Source: an uncultured Eubacteriales bacterium (GTDB lineage: Bacteria > Bacillota > Clostridia > Oscillospirales > Oscillospiraceae). From it: a DNA stretch of 64,000 nt. The translations under genes were made by a program, and so were the position numbers. Shown here piece by piece: positions 7,957-16,432 of the stretch. Every line of letters begins with the position of its first letter. Positions within the stretch are counted from its first letter, which is position 1. Location of the stretch: positions 49,552 to 113,551 of the forward strand of contig ONOL01000003.1 in the NCBI GenBank assembly GCA_900319465.1, given 5' to 3'. The notes under the pieces are model-generated. The model was given only the letters and a program-made list of their open reading frames with translations. It was not told the origin of the DNA and ran no database searches.

Positions 7957-8721
7957 TCAGAAGACAGACACTGTCTGATGATGCCGCTCGGAGAGCACGA
8001 AAGTCAACTCGGGAAACTGCTCCCGCAGTTTCCCGGCCAGGACGGACATGATCGGGTTTTCCGTGCAGAAGTGGTCAGCGTCGATCAGGTTCAGCCCGAG
8101 CGCGGCCGCGTCGAGGAATTGATGGTATTTCACGTCGGCCGTGACGTAGGTATCACAGCCCTGTGCGATCGCATCGCGCATCGCGTCGCCGCCGGAGCCG
8201 CCCATGACGGCAAGACGCCGCACAGGCTTGCCCGCGTCGACATAGCGCAGGGCGTTGACCCTGAGCCTTTGCTTACAGAGGGGAAGAAAATCTCCCATCG
8301 CCAGCGGCTGCGCCAGCGTTCCCACGCGGCCGCAGCCTTCTTTGTCGAGAACGCCCTCGGGCTCCGCACCGAGCAGCCGGATCAGCACGTCGTTCACACC
8401 GCCTTCGGCAATATCCAGGTTGGTGTGCATGCAGATCGCGGCAAGGCCCTTCTCGGCCAGCTTCAGGACGAGCGCCCCCTCCCCTTCCGCTGTGACGCTG
8501 TGAAGCGGCCGGAAGATAACAGGATGGTGCGAAATGATAAGCTCGGCGCCGAGGCTCTCCGCCTCCTCGATCACTTCGCCGGTAATATCCAGCGCCAACA
8601 GGACGGTGTGAACGGCCCGGCTGCCGTGTCCCACCAGAAAGCCCGCATTGTCAAAATCCGTCTGCAGCTCCGGCGGCGCGATCCGGCACATGGCATTGTA
8701 AAGCTCATGGACACTCGTCAT
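7957..8721 (-). CDS. Nif3-like dinuclear metal-centre protein (YqfO family)
   Basis: A 254-aa member of the Nif3/YqfO (GTP cyclohydrolase I type 2 annotated) family. Metal ligands are visible in LIISHHPVIF and in CMHTNLDIAEGGVND, and the C-terminal part has the GSGGDAM and VTADVKYHQF/DADHFCTENP segments with further ligands. The biochemical role of the family is not settled. The start at 8721 is chosen because GGAGGAG lies upstream and the ATG overlaps the stop of trmK in an ATGA arrangement. The trmK-nif3 pair is conserved in Firmicutes. Confidence 0.9.
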   Translation of the reverse strand: MTSVHELYNAMCRIAPPELQTDFDNAGFLVGHGSRAVHTVLLALDITGEVIEEAESLGAELIISHHPVIFRPLHSVTAEGEGALVLKLAEKGLAAICMHTNLDIAEGGVNDVLIRLLGAEPEGVLDKEGCGRVGTLAQPLAMGDFLPLCKQRLRVNALRYVDAGKPVRRLAVMGGSGGDAMRDAIAQGCDTYVTADVKYHQFLDAAALGLNLIDADHFCTENPIMSVLAGKLREQFPELTFVLSERHHQTVSVF

Positions 8722-9407
8722 GGTCTCATCTCCTCCAGTTGGCGGCAAATCGTCTCGCAAAGAGCAAGTCTGCCGTCCGCATCACCCGCGCCGGACGTCC
8801 TCAGCGCGGCAAGCATCTTTTGAAATCTTCTGTTCTGAATCTCCCAAAGGCGCGAATAGAGCGGGTGTGCGGCGAGCAAGATCCGGCTCCCGGTATACAG
8901 CTCTGCGTCGTTAAGCACGGTTCTGCCTCCGAACCGCGCGGTGATCACGGAATAAAGGATCCCTCCGTCCTCAACCAGATCCTCTCCCGTGATTTCAAAC
9001 TCATTATAAATAAGCCAGTAGCGGAGAACCTCGGCGCGGGTCATCGGCTGCAGGATCAGCAAATAGCGGGGATCCATGCACCAATCCGCCCGATCCAGGA
9101 TCCCGCTGATCGTATCCCCGCCCATGCCGGCGATCACGATGCAGTCGACCTGCTGAGGCGGGCAGAGCGCAAGGCCGTCGCAGCACAGAAAGCCGATCTG
9201 ATCCGCTGCGCCTGCTTCCTGCGCGTGCTGACGCGCGGTCTGCAGCGGGCCCTCCCCGATGTCCGAGGCATAGAGCGCCCCCTTATACCCGCGTTTTGCG
9301 AGAGCGACCGGGAGATATCCGTGGTCTGTACCCACGTCGATCATGCCGATCCCGTCCGGGATCTTTGCGGCGATACACGCCAATCGTTTTTTCATAAAGA
9401 CACCCAT
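8718..9407 (-). CDS. trmK: tRNA (adenine22-N1)-methyltransferase TrmK
   Basis: A 229-aa Rossmann-fold methyltransferase that makes m1A22 in tRNA. The SAM-binding motif I is MIDVGTDHGYLPVALA (about 22-37), the acidic motif II is ALYASDIGEGPL, and DCIVIAGMGGDTI (about 90-102) is the TrmK signature region. The C-terminal helical part binds tRNA. Translation may start at the ATG at 9407 or at 9395 (MKKRLACIA); neither has a clear ribosome-binding site. It overlaps nif3 by 4 nt. Confidence 0.92.
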   Translation of the reverse strand: MGVFMKKRLACIAAKIPDGIGMIDVGTDHGYLPVALAKRGYKGALYASDIGEGPLQTARQHAQEAGAADQIGFLCCDGLALCPPQQVDCIVIAGMGGDTISGILDRADWCMDPRYLLILQPMTRAEVLRYWLIYNEFEITGEDLVEDGGILYSVITARFGGRTVLNDAELYTGSRILLAAHPLYSRLWEIQNRRFQKMLAALRTSGAGDADGRLALCETICRQLEEMRP

Positions 9408-9410
9408 GAT

Positions 9411-9439
9411 AGAAAAGCCGGAACGCGTCCGGCTTTTCT
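9411..9439 (-). terminator. Terminator between the DUF1858 gene and trmK
   Basis: Perfect 11-bp stem (9411-9421 with 9429-9439) whose distal arm holds a CTTTTCT run on the minus strand. It sits just after the DUF1858 stop codon and immediately before trmK. Confidence 0.6.
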
Positions 9440-9449
9440 ATCCGCTTTC

Positions 9450-9650
9450 TCAGCAGCTTTCCAGGAACTTTTTCAGATAGTCGAGTAATTCGTCCGGATC
9501 CACGCCGTGCGCGGCGCAGGCCTGCTCCAGCGTCTCTCCGCTGGCCATGGCGCAGCCCATGCAGTGCATGCCGATCTCCTGAAAGACGGGCATAGCCTCC
9601 GGACAGTTCTCGACGATCTCGCCGATAACGGTCTCTCTTGTAATTTCCAC
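9450..9650 (-). CDS. DUF1858 domain protein (small disulfide/metal-binding type)
   Basis: A 66-aa protein consisting of one DUF1858 domain: ITRETVIGEIVENCPEAMPV, then MHCMGCAMASGETLEQACAA. The CMGC motif next to a conserved His and the A-HGVD ending are typical. The family often sits beside hybrid-cluster or redox proteins, but the function is not established. The start is a GTG at 9650, placed after GAGGTGATC. A longer reading to 9719 would run through the upstream terminator and is rejected. Confidence 0.85.
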   Translation of the reverse strand: MEITRETVIGEIVENCPEAMPVFQEIGMHCMGCAMASGETLEQACAAHGVDPDELLDYLKKFLESC

Positions 9651-9690
9651 AGGGATCACCTCACAGTCAAGGAAACTCTCATTTGGATAA

Positions 9691-9718
9691 AGAAAAATGG
9701 GGTACGAAACGTACCCCA
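9691..9718 (-). terminator. Terminator of the small zinc-ribbon gene
   Basis: On the minus strand a 9-bp GC-rich stem (9718-9710 with 9706-9698) is followed by TTTTTCT. It lies 16 nt beyond the stop of the zinc-ribbon gene at 9735. Confidence 0.85.
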
Positions 9719-9734
9719 CTTTTGTTCAGGCGAA

Positions 9735-10013
9735 TCAGGCCTGCTCTCTCATCTTAGCGAAGCACTCGCTGCAATAGACGGGACGATCGGACTTGGGCTC
9801 AAAGGGAACCTTCGCCTCGCCGCCGCAGGCAGCGCAGGTAGCGGTGAAGAACTCACGGGGACCGCGGGCGGCGTTCTTGCGGGCGTCGCGGCAGGGCTTG
9901 CAGCGCTGGGGCTCGTTCTGGAAGCCGCGCTCAGCGTAGAACTCCTGCTCACCGGCGGTGAACACGAACTCTTTACCACACTCTTTGCAAATTAAGGTCT
10001 TGTCTTCGTACAT
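9735..10013 (-). CDS. Small zinc-ribbon protein with two CxxC pairs of knuckles
   Basis: A 92-aa soluble protein with two consecutive zinc-ribbon-like units. The first is CKECGKEFVF at residues 9-18 with CKPCRDARKN further on (about 38-47). The second is CAACGGEAKVPF with YCSECFAKM near the C terminus. The first unit resembles the probable zinc-binding family often annotated in Clostridia as a zinc-ribbon domain protein (zf-trcl); the second resembles the CxxC-x17-CxxC proteins. The ATG follows GAGAGGA. A nucleic-acid-binding role is a guess from the fold only. Confidence 0.8.
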   Translation of the reverse strand: MYEDKTLICKECGKEFVFTAGEQEFYAERGFQNEPQRCKPCRDARKNAARGPREFFTATCAACGGEAKVPFEPKSDRPVYCSECFAKMREQA

Positions 10014-10060
10014 TTTGAATCCTCTCTTCTAAGTTGTTGCCGTATCGGCTGTATTTGCGA

Positions 10061-10678
10061 TCAGTTTCTACTGATGTCGCCAGGGTTAAGGTTCCGCGCC
10101 AGTTTGCGTCTGATTCTCTGCACTGCGTTATCGATCGCCTTCTCATCTTTTCCGAGGCGGGCGCCTATCTCACGATAAGACAAACCGTCCAGATAGAACG
10201 CGAGGACACGGCTTTCCATTTTCGATAAGCAGCGAGAAAAGACCGCGTAAAGTTCATCCTTGCTCTCTCTGGCCAGAACCAGATTCTCCGGATCCTGCCG
10301 GAAAACCTCTGGAGTTGCCGATAGCTGCGAACCGGACTCTTCCGAGAGTTGCTCGAGAGAAAGACCGTCATTGAGCGGGAGATGCTTTTTTCGGGATGCG
10401 GACTTGATTGCTGACAGAAGACGCGAACGGATACAGCGCTCCGCAAAGGAGTGGAAAGAGCTTCCTCCCTGAGGATCATACTGGCGGATGGCCGAGAGCA
10501 GCCCGATCATCCCTTCCTGAATCAGATCCTCGCTGCTGCCGCCGGCAAGAAACAGCGGCCGGGCACAGACGCGAACCAGGCGCATATAGCGCTCCGATAA
10601 GATCTCTTCCGCGCTGCGATCCCCCGCTGAAGCCATGGCCTGCAGAGAACTGTCCGAAAGTGTTGCGTAATCCATCAT
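10061..10678 (-). CDS. sigH: RNA polymerase sigma factor SigH (Spo0H-like)
   Basis: A 205-aa sigma-70 family protein. Region 2 contains SSEDLIQEGMIGLLSAIRQYD and FAERCIRSRLLSAIK, which closely follow B. subtilis SigH (EDIVQEGMIGL; AELCITRQIITAIK). The linker holds RKKHLPLN, matching the SigH RQKHIPLN. Region 4 reads LDGLSYREIGARLGKDEKAI DNAVQR. In spore formers SigH drives the start of sporulation. The ATG has no Shine-Dalgarno sequence, and a short hairpin lies in the leader, so translation could be limited. A strong promoter is at 10714-10741. Confidence 0.92.
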   Translation of the reverse strand: MMDYATLSDSSLQAMASAGDRSAEEILSERYMRLVRVCARPLFLAGGSSEDLIQEGMIGLLSAIRQYDPQGGSSFHSFAERCIRSRLLSAIKSASRKKHLPLNDGLSLEQLSEESGSQLSATPEVFRQDPENLVLARESKDELYAVFSRCLSKMESRVLAFYLDGLSYREIGARLGKDEKAIDNAVQRIRRKLARNLNPGDISRN

Positions 10679-10713
10679 TTACCATAAATCATTTTGACAA
10701 AATCACGTTTATT

Positions 10714-10741
10714 ATTATATCGCACGATTGTACAAAGTCAA
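10714..10741 (-). promoter_or_regulatory. Sigma-A-type promoter of sigH
   Basis: Minus strand TTGACT (10741-10736) and a perfect TATAAT (10719-10714) with a 16-base spacer, about 35 nt upstream of the sigH ATG. Confidence 0.7.
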
Positions 10742-10781
10742 TAGATTTTCGCTCAGTTTTTTATCTTTTTTTAATTTCTCC

Positions 10782-11822
10782 TCATATTTCAAGGCTTTGC
10801 TGGCCCATATAGGCAATTCCCAGATGCTCGTAGGCCTTGTGTGTGACGCAGCGGCCGCGCGGTGTGCGCGTCAGAAATCCCATCTGCAGCAGGTAAGGCT
10901 CGTACATGTCCTCCAGCGTGACCGCCTCTTCGTTGATGGTTGCGGCCAGCGTCTCCAGGCCCACAGGGCCTCCGTTGTAGAACTCGATGATGGCGCGCAG
11001 CATCCTGCGGTCCAGCGCGTCCAGGCCGAGCTTGTCGACTTCCAGCCTGGAAAGCGCCTCATCCGCGACCTCGCGGGTAATGACGCCGTCCGCTTTCACT
11101 TGGGCATAATCGCGCACACGCCGCAAAAGGCGGTTGGCGATACGCGGCGTTCCACGCGAACGGGAAGCGATCTCGTAGGCGCCGCGCGGATCGATCTCCA
11201 CGTCCAGAATACCGGCGGAGCGCTCCACGATGCGTTTGAGCTCTTCGGGCGTGTACAGCTCCAGCCGGAGCGAAACGCCGAAGCGGTCGCGCAGCGGCGC
11301 GGTCAACTGGCCGGAGCGGGTCGTCGCGCCGATCAGCGTGAAGTGCGGCAGATCCAGATGCAGGGAGTTGGCGGAAGGGCCTTTACCGAGGATGATGTCG
11401 ATCGCATAATCCTCCATGGCGGGATACAGGATCTCCTCATACGCCCGGTTAAGACGGTGGATCTCGTCGACGAAGAGGATGTCCCCCTCGCTAAGGTTGG
11501 TCAGCATCGCCACCAGATCGCCGGGCTTCTCGATGGCCGGGCCGGAGGTAATGCGCATATTGACGCCCATCTCATTGGCGATCACCGCCGCAAGCGTGGT
11601 TTTTCCCAGTCCCGGGGGGCCGTGCAGCAGCACGTGATCCAGGGCCTCTCCGCGCATTTTGGCAGCGTTGATAAAGATCTCCAGGTTGCCCTTTGCCTTC
11701 TCCTGCCCGATGTACTCCGTAATGGTGCGCGGACGGAGGGAGCCCTCGTTGCTGTCCTCAGGGAGGCTGGCGGTTGTGGTAATGATCTCGCTGCCGGAGT
11801 CTTCAGAAAAATTGATGCTCAT
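10782..11822 (-). CDS. ruvB: Holliday junction branch-migration helicase RuvB
   Basis: A 346-aa AAA+ motor of the RuvAB complex. Walker A is GPPGLGKTT (about 68-76), Walker B is [11 protein letters not shown], sensor 1 is LIGATTRSG, the arginine finger is in LRDRFGV, and the C-terminal winged helix ends in FLTRTPRGR. The start at 11822 gives the usual N terminus and follows a GGAGAAAGC ribosome-binding site. The order ruvC-ruvA-ruvB is one transcription unit. Confidence 0.97.
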   Translation of the reverse strand: MSINFSEDSGSEIITTTASLPEDSNEGSLRPRTITEYIGQEKAKGNLEIFINAAKMRGEALDHVLLHGPPGLGKTTLAAVIANEMGVNMRITSGPAIEKPGDLVAMLTNLSEGDILFVDEIHRLNRAYEEILYPAMEDYAIDIILGKGPSANSLHLDLPHFTLIGATTRSGQLTAPLRDRFGVSLRLELYTPEELKRIVERSAGILDVEIDPRGAYEIASRSRGTPRIANRLLRRVRDYAQVKADGVITREVADEALSRLEVDKLGLDALDRRMLRAIIEFYNGGPVGLETLAATINEEAVTLEDMYEPYLLQMGFLTRTPRGRCVTHKAYEHLGIAYMGQQSLEI

Positions 11823-11847
11823 GCTTTCTCCTGTTTCCCGTGTTTCC

Positions 11848-12456
11848 TTACTTGACCATATGGCGCAGAACCGCCTTGATGATCTGCTCGGCGTCCATGC
11901 CGGACAGATCCAGCTTCTTGAGCACGGGGGCAAGCTCTGCGCTGCTGTAACCCAGAACGGTCAGCGCCGCCATCGCGTCGTTTATGCTGCCGTTGTCCGC
12001 AGATACGGCGGCAGACACCGAAGCGGCGGGAAGGCTGAACTCAGAGGGGTCCATCTCCTTGCTGATCTTGTCCTTCAGCTCAAGGATGACGCGCTGCGCG
12101 ATCTTTTTCCCGATGCCGGGCGCAACGGTCAGGGTCTTGAGATCGTTGTTCATGATCGCCAGCGCGAGTCCCTCCGGCGTGGTATAGGAGAGGATCGAGA
12201 GCGCTGCCTTCGGGCCGATGCCGGAGACGGAGATGAGCATTTCAAAACAGCGTTTCTCCGTTTTTTCGAAGAAACCGAACAGATCGAAATTTGTCTCTCC
12301 GATGGATTCAGACACATAGAGCTTCGCCTTTTCTCCCGTTTTCAGGCGCGAGAGCGTATGGAGCGTGGCGTTGAGCGCAAAGCCGATCCCGCCGCAGTCC
12401 AGCACGACCAGATTCTGCCTCAGCTCGGCAACGGTTCCGTTCAGATGGTAGAACAT
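11848..12456 (-). CDS. ruvA: Holliday junction-binding protein RuvA
   Basis: A 202-aa junction-binding subunit. The OB-fold N terminus starts MFYHLNGTV. Two helix-hairpin-helix motifs follow, [15 protein letters not shown] and [15 protein letters not shown], and the C-terminal RuvB-binding domain (about 150-200) ends in [16 protein letters not shown]. Its start overlaps the end of ruvC by 16 nt, which suggests coupled translation. Confidence 0.97.
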   Translation of the reverse strand: MFYHLNGTVAELRQNLVVLDCGGIGFALNATLHTLSRLKTGEKAKLYVSESIGETNFDLFGFFEKTEKRCFEMLISVSGIGPKAALSILSYTTPEGLALAIMNNDLKTLTVAPGIGKKIAQRVILELKDKISKEMDPSEFSLPAASVSAAVSADNGSINDAMAALTVLGYSSAELAPVLKKLDLSGMDAEQIIKAVLRHMVK

Positions 12457-12953
12457 TCTTCGCGTTCTCCTTTATACAATAGCGATGTGGCGCTTCGCGC
12501 ATGGCACAGCGCCAGCGCGACCGCATCCGCCGCGTCATCCGGCTTGGGCGGCGCCTGCAGGTTGCAGATCCGGCGAACCATGTCCATGACCTGCGCTTTC
12601 TCCGCGCGGCCGTAGCCGACGACCGCCTGCTTGACTTGCAGCGGCGTATATTCGTAAATCTTCACCCCGGCCTTCTGGCAGGCGAGCAGGATCACTCCCC
12701 TCCCGTGCGCCACGGCGATGCCGGTGGTGATGTTGGTATTGAAGAACAGTTCCTCCACGGAAACCGCGTCGGGCTTGAAGATCTCCAGCAGATCGCACAT
12801 ATCGCCGTAGATCTGCTCCAGGCGGCTTGATAGGCTCGTGTGCGCCGGGGTGGTGATCACGCCGCATTGGACCAGCCTGTTCTGATTTTTTTGGGAATCC
12901 AGTACGCCGAAGCCAATGGTGGCGATACCGGGATCGATCCCTAAGATACGCAT
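12441..12953 (-). CDS. ruvC: Holliday junction resolvase RuvC
   Basis: A 170-aa RNase H-fold endonuclease that cuts Holliday junctions. Catalytic acidic residues are visible in RILGIDPGIATIGFGV (Asp7), in VEELFFNTN (Glu), and in PPKPDDAADAVALAL (two Asp). It is the first gene of ruvCAB and has a promoter at 12972-13000. Confidence 0.97.
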   Translation of the reverse strand: MRILGIDPGIATIGFGVLDSQKNQNRLVQCGVITTPAHTSLSSRLEQIYGDMCDLLEIFKPDAVSVEELFFNTNITTGIAVAHGRGVILLACQKAGVKIYEYTPLQVKQAVVGYGRAEKAQVMDMVRRICNLQAPPKPDDAADAVALALCHARSATSLLYKGEREECSTI

Positions 12954-12971
12954 ACTATCACATCCACAGGG

Positions 12972-13000
12972 ATTTTATCATATTCGGCGAACGATATCAA
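12972..13000 (-). promoter_or_regulatory. Sigma-A-type promoter of ruvCAB
   Basis: Minus strand TTGATA (13000-12995) and TAAAAT (12977-12972) with a 17-base spacer, in the divergent region between ruvC and the deacetylase gene. Confidence 0.6.
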
Positions 13001-13051
13001 CCATAATCCGCCCCGGCGCTTCATAGGATAGACCAAAAGGAGTTGATGCTG

Positions 13052-13819
13052 ATGCAAGAATTCAAAACCATATTCCGCAAACACCGGAAGATCCTCTCTG
13101 CCGTACTGCTGCTATTCGCGGTGTTTTTGATTTTCTGGACCGTGAACAGCCCTGTGCTCGTCGGCGTGTCCGCTTCAAAACGGCAGCTGCCGGTTTATTC
13201 GGTGCAGCGGAAAGACAAGGTGGCGGCGATCTCTTTTGACGCCGCATGGGGAAACGAGGATACGCAGATGCTGATCGACATTCTGGACAAATACAAGTCC
13301 CATGCGACCTTCTTCGTTGTCGGGGACTGGGCGGAGAAATACCCGGAATCCGTCAAGGCGCTGGCCGACGCGGGCAACGAAGTCATGAATCATTCCTCCA
13401 GTCACGCGCACTTCTCGCAGCTTACAAGCGAGCAGATCAAAGCGGACGTGAACGCCTGCAACGACAAGATCGAAGCGGTCACCGGCGTCAGACCGACGCT
13501 TTTCCGCTGTCCCTACGGCGAATATGACGACCACGTGATCCAGGCGATCCGGGAACTGGGGATGGAACCGATCCAGTGGGACGTGGACAGTCTGGACTGG
13601 AAAGGGATTTCCGCCGCCGAGATCACGCAGCGGGTGCTGCAAAGGATCAAACCCGGCAGCATCGTCCTGTTCCATAACGCCGCCGAACACACGCCGGAGG
13701 CGCTGCCAGACATTCTGGAGGCGCTGATCGCCAACGGCTACACGATCGTTCCCGTCTCGCAGATCCTGCTGGACGGCGATACCTACATTGACAACACGGG
13801 CATGCAGTGCCGGCCATAA
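13052..13819 (+). CDS. Polysaccharide deacetylase family protein, PdaB-like
   Basis: A 255-aa protein with an N-terminal membrane anchor (about 14-32) and an external NodB domain. Motif 1 reads ISFDAAWG, as in PdaB-type spore proteins (TFDISWG) and unlike the usual TFDDGP: the first Asp is kept and the metal-binding second Asp is Ala. Motif 2 keeps both histidines (NHSSSH), motif 3 is RCPYGEYD, and motif 5 is IVLFHN. PdaB is needed late in sporulation for spore stability. AAAAGGAG at 13035-13042 best fits the ATG at 13052. A sigma-E-like pair (CCATAATC at 13001, CATAGGAT at 13022, spacer 13) precedes it. Confidence 0.82.
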   Translation: MQEFKTIFRKHRKILSAVLLLFAVFLIFWTVNSPVLVGVSASKRQLPVYSVQRKDKVAAISFDAAWGNEDTQMLIDILDKYKSHATFFVVGDWAEKYPESVKALADAGNEVMNHSSSHAHFSQLTSEQIKADVNACNDKIEAVTGVRPTLFRCPYGEYDDHVIQAIRELGMEPIQWDVDSLDWKGISAAEITQRVLQRIKPGSIVLFHNAAEHTPEALPDILEALIANGYTIVPVSQILLDGDTYIDNTGMQCRP

Positions 13820-13823
13820 TGAC

Positions 13824-13870
13824 AGCTCCCGCTCCGTACCGGTTTCGGCCGATACCGAGCGGGAGCTTTC
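13824..13870 (+). terminator. Terminator after the deacetylase gene
   Basis: Perfect 11-bp stem (13824-13834 with 13857-13867) followed by TTCTT, a few bases after the stop codon. Confidence 0.7.
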
Positions 13871-13938
13871 TTGCGGGAACGCCGTTTCAGAGCTTCTTCA
13901 ATTCCGCGGAGCCAGTGCCAAAGCTGCCGCCGTACGCA

Positions 13939-15012
13939 TCACCAGCGGTTTTCAACGTATTCACAGAAAGCGTAGAAGTCACGGATCTCGACCGTTTCGC
14001 CGTCGTCGAGCGTCACCGTTCCGCTCCAAAGGCCGTGGACCTGATGGCTGTGCATCCGCATCACGCCGATATTCAGGTCGGTATGATGGTCGTAAAACGG
14101 CTCCATCGTGAGGCAAAAACGTTCGTCCTCGGAGGTGAAGCGCCACGGCTCCATGTAACGGTCCGGCTTGGGAAAGCTTTCCACGTCGACCCCGGCGATC
14201 TTATGCGCTTTTCCGTCCCAAAACAGACAGGTCTCGGTCGCATCGTCCTCCGAACCGATCCCCCACGTGATCTCGAAGCCGAAGAGGTGCTCCTTTCCCT
14301 TCGCGTCTGTTACTCGTCCGGAGCCGTTTCCCCAGTACCAGACCAGAGAATAAGGCGTACATACCCGCCCCCAGTCAAGTACGCAGAAGCTCTGGGCGCG
14401 GCGAAGCGTCCAGGTATTCTCCCCGCAGCGGATTTCCGCTTCACAAGGCATGCAGTTCTGCTTCGTCGTCATAAAATAGCAGTCTGGGCGGCCCTCAAAC
14501 GGCAGCACCGTGGTAATGTTTTCCTGCTCCGGCAGGATGTCCATCTCAGCGCGGCAGGAGACGTTTCCGTTTTCAAAGCGCAGGGTGCGCAGCAAATCCC
14601 CCGTATGCGCGTCAAAGCTCGCTTTTCCGATGCGGAAATGCACGTCGTTCGGTACGTCTCCCCGCTTGGGAAGGAGATAGCGTTTTCTCCCGTCGAGGAA
14701 GGGAGCCATGCTCGAAACCAAGGTCTCCCCGCTGTGCAGATCGACCAGAACCAGCGACGCATAGCCGCCGAGCGAAATGTTGGCAAAGCTGAGCTGCAGC
14801 ATGAGCTTCCCGTCCGAAATCTGATAGAAATCCCATTCCTTCCGGCGCAGGGGATGCTTTACCCGGTCACGGTCATAGTCAAAGACGTTCCGTCTTGCCC
14901 AGCCCCTGGCCAGAAGGTGACCTTCCCCGGACAGAAGGGGCGTTCCCTCCGTATACTCGTTCTGTCTGCTGTGCACTTTCCTCTCCGCCCAGCCGAGATA
15001 AGTTTTTTCCAT
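13939..15012 (-). CDS. DUF2804 family protein
   Basis: A 357-aa cytoplasmic protein without signal peptide or membrane segment. It matches the DUF2804 pattern: a start rich in short beta segments (LLSGEGHLLARGWARRNVF DY), LDWGRVCTPYSLVWYWGNGSG in the middle and FGFEITWGIG. These Trp/Gly-rich blocks suggest a lipocalin/AttH-like double beta barrel, but no reaction is known. It stands alone, with its own promoter at 15095-15123. Confidence 0.75.
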   Translation of the reverse strand: MEKTYLGWAERKVHSRQNEYTEGTPLLSGEGHLLARGWARRNVFDYDRDRVKHPLRRKEWDFYQISDGKLMLQLSFANISLGGYASLVLVDLHSGETLVSSMAPFLDGRKRYLLPKRGDVPNDVHFRIGKASFDAHTGDLLRTLRFENGNVSCRAEMDILPEQENITTVLPFEGRPDCYFMTTKQNCMPCEAEIRCGENTWTLRRAQSFCVLDWGRVCTPYSLVWYWGNGSGRVTDAKGKEHLFGFEITWGIGSEDDATETCLFWDGKAHKIAGVDVESFPKPDRYMEPWRFTSEDERFCLTMEPFYDHHTDLNIGVMRMHSHQVHGLWSGTVTLDDGETVEIRDFYAFCEYVENRW

Positions 15013-15094
15013 GACGCGATCCCCCGTTTCTGGTTTTTTCAGGCGTCCGGCGGCTTCAGAACGCTCCCGCCGGGCCGAACATTCTCCTAATCAA

Positions 15095-15123
15095 ACTGTA
15101 ACATGAAGCCGCCCCGGAATCAA
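15095..15123 (-). promoter_or_regulatory. Probable promoter of the DUF2804 gene
   Basis: Minus strand TTGATT (15123-15118) and TACAGT (15100-15095) with a 17-base spacer. Confidence 0.45.
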
Positions 15124-15166
15124 GTGTCTGTCAATTCCCGAAATAGAAAGCGTTCTTCCTTCTCTC

Positions 15167-15213
15167 AAAAAAACAAGACGCCGCCCGGTACGATGGAACG
15201 TCGTACCGGGCGG
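15167..15213 (-). terminator. Terminator of the 15.3-18.3 kb minus-strand genes
   Basis: Perfect 13-bp stem (15181-15193 with 15201-15213). On the minus strand it is followed within a few bases by seven T residues (15173-15167). It lies about 45 nt after the stop of the gene at 15259. Confidence 0.75.
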
Positions 15214-15258
15214 TTCTGTTGCTGCCGACAGAGGCGCCTGTTCCAGGGACGCCCCCAC

Positions 15259-16412
15259 TCAATGATGAGCTTCCCAATAATCCTCCGCTTCTTCATAGTC
15301 TGAGAAGTCGTCATAGTATTCATAATAGAAGTCGTCAGGATGATAATAGTCAGCGGCATGAAAGGGATCCGACTGCGCTGCTTGTCCCGGTTTCACCGTT
15401 GGCCGCGGCGTTGTGACCGGCCGCGGCGCGGCCGTCTCTTTGCGCGGTTTCGGTGTCGAAACGGGCTTGGGACTTTCGCTTATCTTTTGGGTCGGAGACG
15501 CTGTGGCAGCCGGCTCCGCGGTCGTGACAGACGCGGCCGCTTCCGTACGGTCAGCGAGCAAAGATAAGGAACAGACTGCCCCGATCAGGAGGAGCACGCA
15601 GATCGGGGCGCAAATCGCAAGCGCGGTTTTCAAACGCCTGTCCCGGTTTCTCATTTCTCTGATCTGGATCCCGATGTCGGAGGAATCCCAATCCGATACC
15701 GGGAACTCCTCTCGGGCGGAATCGTCGTTGTCCTTTTGTCCGGAATCGGTTATCAGCGCTCTCTCCTGCTCGGCCGGGGCGCCTCCATCCCTTGGCTTTC
15801 CCCATCCTTTCTCCGTCAATGGCTGGGGTTCCGGAGCTGCCGCCCGCTCTTCTTCCGAATCATCAAGGTTTTCAATGTTCAAGGTCGAGCAATCCCGCTC
15901 CGCCTTGCGGGCGAGCTCTTTTACTGCCGCCAGGAGCCGCGCCTGCTCTGCTTCTTTGCGCAGCGTCTGTGTCCGGTCAAAAAAGGATAGGGCAGCGCGT
16001 CTGCCTGATAGGGACCGACGTCCGCGACACGTCAAAGGGCTTTCCTGTTGCTCGCCCAGGAAGGAACGATTACCCAGTCCCCTGGCCTGAGATCCATTTC
16101 GTCGCAGCGGTACGCATATCTGCGATTAGCCGGCGGGAAAAATACCCGGCAATACCGGTAAGTCCCGGAGTGCGGCTCACGCTGGATCTCTTGAGATGCC
16201 GGTGGCTCGGGTCGAAAAGCCGAACTTGTCAACTTGTTTTCCGTATCGAACGCGTCGGGCTCCCGACTGGCCTCTTGCCGAGCCTCACGGCGCTCCTCCT
16301 CATCCGAATGAGAAAAAGTCGGCAAATCAATTTCTGTCGGTCCATGCTCAAGCTCCCGCTCACGATCCACCGTACAGGCCTCTCTTTCCGTTCCGCTTTG
16401 TTTTCCCAGCAT
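15259..16412 (-). pseudogene. Broken gene for a single-pass membrane protein with an acidic/aromatic tail
   Basis: Two reading frames together make one protein. The first (16412 down to 16032) ends YRCDEMDLRPGDWVIVPSWA then SNRKAL and stops at TGA (16034-16032). Reading on in that frame gives RVADVGPYQADALPYPF, a natural continuation of this small beta-barrel-like domain (VIVP...V..V..Y....PYP). The frame is then lost at a run of six T (plus-strand A run, 15979-15984). The second frame resumes with FFDRTQTLRKEAEQARLL, a helical region, one membrane helix (LKTALAICAPICVLLLIGAV), a Pro/Thr/Lys-rich linker and a tail rich in Tyr, Asp and Glu (FHAADYYHPDDFYYEYYDDF). So there is one stop (probably GGA to TGA) plus one missing base. 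No clear ribosome-binding site precedes the ATG. Function unknown. Confidence 0.75.
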
Positions 16413-16432
16413 TACCCGACTCGACCGGGCAA

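Noticed and set aside
16032-16034. UGA as a recoded Gly codon in the broken membrane protein gene
   Set aside because: Several intact genes in the window (for example ruvC, fmt, trmK) end at TGA, and the same gene also carries a frameshift, so mutation or error is simpler.
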